A stretch of DNA of 38,498 bases from Oxalobacteraceae bacterium (GTDB lineage: Bacteria > Pseudomonadota > Gammaproteobacteria > Burkholderiales > Burkholderiaceae_D). The DNA lies in NCBI GenBank assembly GCA_027484285.1, contig JAIXTG010000249.1, positions 1 to 38,498 of the forward strand, read 5' to 3'. Under the pieces are notes generated by a model, which saw only the letters and a program-made list of their open reading frames with translations, made no database searches and was not told the origin of the DNA. The stretch's first letter is position 1; the number at the start of each line of letters is the position of its first letter. Positions 36,322 to 38,498 of this stretch are shown here, one piece after another. A program made the position numbers and the translations under genes.

Positions 36322-36759
36322 TCAACCGCCGCCCGGACCGGCGGCCTGGCTGGCCGGCATGCCGGTGCCAGACTCCATCACCTGCCGCAGCCGCTCGAGG
36401 TCGGCCTGCACCAGCGCCATATCCTGTTGCAGCCGATGCTCCGTCATTGCCGGCGGCCGGAACAGCGTGAACAGCACCTCGCTGCCCTCCTCGTTCGGCA
36501 CCACCCGCATCGGCACCTGAACCTGAAGGTCCGGCGACAACGTGATGACATGGTCGAGGATGCCGTGCTCGACCGGGCCACTGAAATGCAGCCCGACCTC
36601 GCCTTCGCCGGTATCGATCCGCCAGTCATCGCCGACCTGCCGCACCGAGCGGCAGAGTCCGCCTGCCCAGTGCGGCAGGTTGCGCGGGTCGGCGACGAAG
36701 GCAGCGACCGCCATTGGCGGGCTGGCAATCGAAACCGACAGGGTGATCGTCGGGTTCAT
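36322..36759 (-). CDS. SRPBCC-fold protein
   Basis: 145 residues from ATG 36759; the track start at 36849 reads over the end of prpE. TITLSVSIASPPMAVAAFVADPRNLPHWAGGLCRSVRQVGDDWRIDTGEGEVGLHF is a START/SRPBCC pattern with a ligand-binding cavity, where the 'P.nlP.Wa.g' motif is typical. The C-terminus is Gly/Pro-rich. It starts 5 bp after the prpE stop, so the two are likely one operon. Ligand unknown. Confidence 0.8.
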   Translation of the reverse strand: MNPTITLSVSIASPPMAVAAFVADPRNLPHWAGGLCRSVRQVGDDWRIDTGEGEVGLHFSGPVEHGILDHVITLSPDLQVQVPMRVVPNEEGSEVLFTLFRPPAMTEHRLQQDMALVQADLERLRQVMESGTGMPASQAAGPGGG

Positions 36760-36764
36760 GGGAA

Positions 36765-38498
36765 CTAGGACTGCAGCGCCTCGCGAATCTGCTGCAGCGA
36801 TGCAGGATCTTCGATCGTCGTCAAATCGCCCGGATCGCGTCCTTCGCACAGCGCCTGGATCGAACGGCGCAGCAACTTTCCGGAACGGGTCTTGGGCAAC
36901 AGGTTCACGCAGTACACCCGGGCCGGGCGCGCCACGGCACCCAACTGGTGGTCGACCACGCCGAAGATTTCCTTCTCCAGCAATTTTTTCGCTTCCGGCG
37001 TGGCAACCCGGTCCGCATGTTTCGGAATGACAAACGCGACCGCGACCTGCCCCTTGAGCTTGTCTTCGACGCCGACCACCGCAACTTCGGACACATTGTC
37101 GTGGCTGGAAATGCTTTCTTCGATCTCGCGGGTGCCGAGCCGATGGCCTGCGACATTGATCACGTCATCGGTGCGGCCGAGGATGAAGTAGTAGCCGTCG
37201 GCATCGCGGATGCCCCAGTCAAAGGTGGAATACACCTGTTCGCTGCTGAAGTTCGACCAGTAGGCGTTGATGAAACGCTCGTCGTTGTTGAACACGGTCT
37301 GCAGGCAGCCGGGAGGCAGCGGGCCTTCGATCACGACCACGCCCTTCTCGTTGTCGCCGCAGACTTCGCCGCTGGCCTCGTTGAGGATCTTCACGCGATA
37401 GCCCGGCATCGGCACGCCGGGGCTGCCGAGCCGCGTCGGCTTGTCGTCGACGCCCTTCGCGACCGACAGGATCGGCCAGCCGGTCTCGGTCTGCCAGTAG
37501 TTGTCGATGATGGACACGCCGAGCGCATCGGCCACCCAGGCGGAGGTGTTCTCGTCCAGCGGCTCGCCGGCCAGGTACAGCGCCTTCAGCGACGACAGGT
37601 CGTGCCGCTTCATCAGTTCCGGCGGCTGTTTCTTCAGCACGCGCACCGCGGTCGGCGCCGAGAACATGCGCGTGACCTTGTGCTTCTCGACGATCTGCCA
37701 CCAGATGGAGGCATCCGGCCGCAGCGGCGTGCCCTCGTACAGGACGGTCGCCATGCCCGCGATCAGCGGGCCGTAGACGATGTAGGAATGGCCGACCACC
37801 CAGCCGATGTCGGAGGTGGAGAAATAGGTTTCGCCCGGCTTGCCGCAGAAGATGTGCTGCATCGAGCTGGCCAGCGCGACTGCATAGCCGCCGACGTCGC
37901 GCTGCACGCCCTTCGGCTTGCCGGTGGTGCCGGAGGTGTACAGCACGTATGAAATATCGTCCGATTTCAGCCAGGTGACCGGTACCTGCGCATCGATGTG
38001 CTGCTCGCGCAGCGTCGCATAATCGACGTCGCGTCCGGCTACCAGTTCCATCGCGGCCAAATGGCGATCGACCAGCAGTACATGGGCAGGCTTGTGCGCG
38101 GACAGCGAGATCGCCTCGTCCAGCAGCGGCTTGTACGGAATCGGCTTGCCGCCGCGCGAACCGGCATCGGCCGAGACGATCAGCTTCGGCTGAGCGTCGT
38201 CGATGCGGGTTGCGAGGCTGTTGGCCGCAAAACCGCCGAACACCACCGAATGGATCGCGCCGATGCGCGCACAGGCCAGCATCGCGAACACGGCCTCGGC
38301 AATCATCGGCATGTAGATCAGCACGCGGTCGCCCTTGACGACGCCCAGCGCCTGCATGATCGCCGCGGTGCGCTCGATTTCGCGCTGCAGTTCGGCGAAG
38401 CTCCAGGTCTTTTCCGCCGGCTGGCCGCTGGCCGTCTCGGTCGTGATCGCGATCAGCGCGGGCTGGTTCGGCTGCGTCGCCGCCCAGCGGTCGACCGC
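36765..38498 (-). CDS. prpE: propionate-CoA ligase (acyl-CoA synthetase), 5' end outside window
   Basis: Activates propionate (or acetate) to the acyl-CoA through an acyl-adenylate. The frame stays open to the window edge, adding 47 codons (AVDRWAATQPNQPALIAITTE) before the track's start, so 577 residues of a usual 620-630 are present. Motifs: P-loop YTSGTTGKPKGVQRDVGGYAVAL, adenylate-binding DNYWQTETGWP, hinge GRTDDVINVAGHRLGTREIEE and the acetylatable Lys in KTRSGKLLRR. The VQRDxGGYAVAL stretch is more like PrpE than Acs. It is followed by the SRPBCC gene. Confidence 0.92.
   Translation of the reverse strand, partial: AVDRWAATQPNQPALIAITTETASGQPAEKTWSFAELQREIERTAAIMQALGVVKGDRVLIYMPMIAEAVFAMLACARIGAIHSVVFGGFAANSLATRIDDAQPKLIVSADAGSRGGKPIPYKPLLDEAISLSAHKPAHVLLVDRHLAAMELVAGRDVDYATLREQHIDAQVPVTWLKSDDISYVLYTSGTTGKPKGVQRDVGGYAVALASSMQHIFCGKPGETYFSTSDIGWVVGHSYIVYGPLIAGMATVLYEGTPLRPDASIWWQIVEKHKVTRMFSAPTAVRVLKKQPPELMKRHDLSSLKALYLAGEPLDENTSAWVADALGVSIIDNYWQTETGWPILSVAKGVDDKPTRLGSPGVPMPGYRVKILNEASGEVCGDNEKGVVVIEGPLPPGCLQTVFNNDERFINAYWSNFSSEQVYSTFDWGIRDADGYYFILGRTDDVINVAGHRLGTREIEESISSHDNVSEVAVVGVEDKLKGQVAVAFVIPKHADRVATPEAKKLLEKEIFGVVDHQLGAVARPARVYCVNLLPKTRSGKLLRRSIQALCEGRDPGDLTTIEDPASLQQIREALQS

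Overview
The window is one complete temperate prophage of about 34.2 kb (roughly 1265-35485) inside a GC-rich proteobacterial chromosome. The host genes at the right edge (exodeoxyribonuclease III xth, a SRPBCC-fold protein and a propionate/acetate-CoA ligase of the PrpE type) look betaproteobacterial, probably Burkholderiales. That placement is a judgement from protein style; no search was run. A 20-bp identical direct repeat (gggtagctagctgggtagct) lies just upstream of the integrase and again 61 bp before xth, and I read these copies as attL and attR.

Layout, left to right. 1-1264: host ORF of unknown function and its terminator. 1265-2622: attL and a P4-type tyrosine integrase (+). 2682-20318 (all minus): the late operon, which in transcription order is TerS, lambda gpA-type TerL, a Mor-like HTH protein, a connector-like protein, lambda-type portal, a fused HK97 protease-capsid, an FII-like connector, tail tube, G/T tail chaperones with a clear -1 slippery site, tape measure, a very short tail-tip set, glycine-rich fibre, fibre chaperone, three membrane/coiled-coil proteins and a GH24 endolysin. 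It ends at a strong terminator abutting the integrase stop. 20.5-25.1 kb: a gpZ-like tail protein placed upstream of the terminase, an iteron-rich candidate origin, a TOPRIM-SF3 primase-helicase and a BRO-N protein behind a C4-type antisense RNA leader. 25.3-28.5 kb: hicAB, small early genes, a CII-like (CP76) protein and Cro. 28.6-30.2 kb: CI repressor, superinfection immunity protein and a DUF2939 protein. 30.2-33.7 kb: RHH regulator, a packed rightward set of small unknown genes, an AlpA/Xis-like protein and higBA. 33.8-35.25 kb: zinc-ribbon-like small proteins, a candidate sRNA and an XRE-ImmA pair. 35.5-38.5 kb: host genes.

How it fits together. CI probably represses two distant promoters with the same architecture: ATTAGG-N4-CCTAAT palindromes overlap the -35 and -10 of the leftward cro promoter (28.53-28.60 kb) and of a rightward promoter at 30.95 kb. 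Leftward early expression of BRO-N and primase has a second layer, a C4-like RNA whose two short segments (a1, b1) are complementary to a downstream pair (a2, b2). The promoter of that leader lies 4-5 bp from a 14-bp-arm inverted repeat that overlaps the divergent hicAB promoter, so a toxin-antitoxin operator and the antirepressor/primase switch share one control region. This shared region is the most interesting candidate for a new regulatory arrangement here. The head and tail genes are lambda-like in order and family while replication is P4-like, so the phage is a mosaic siphovirus.
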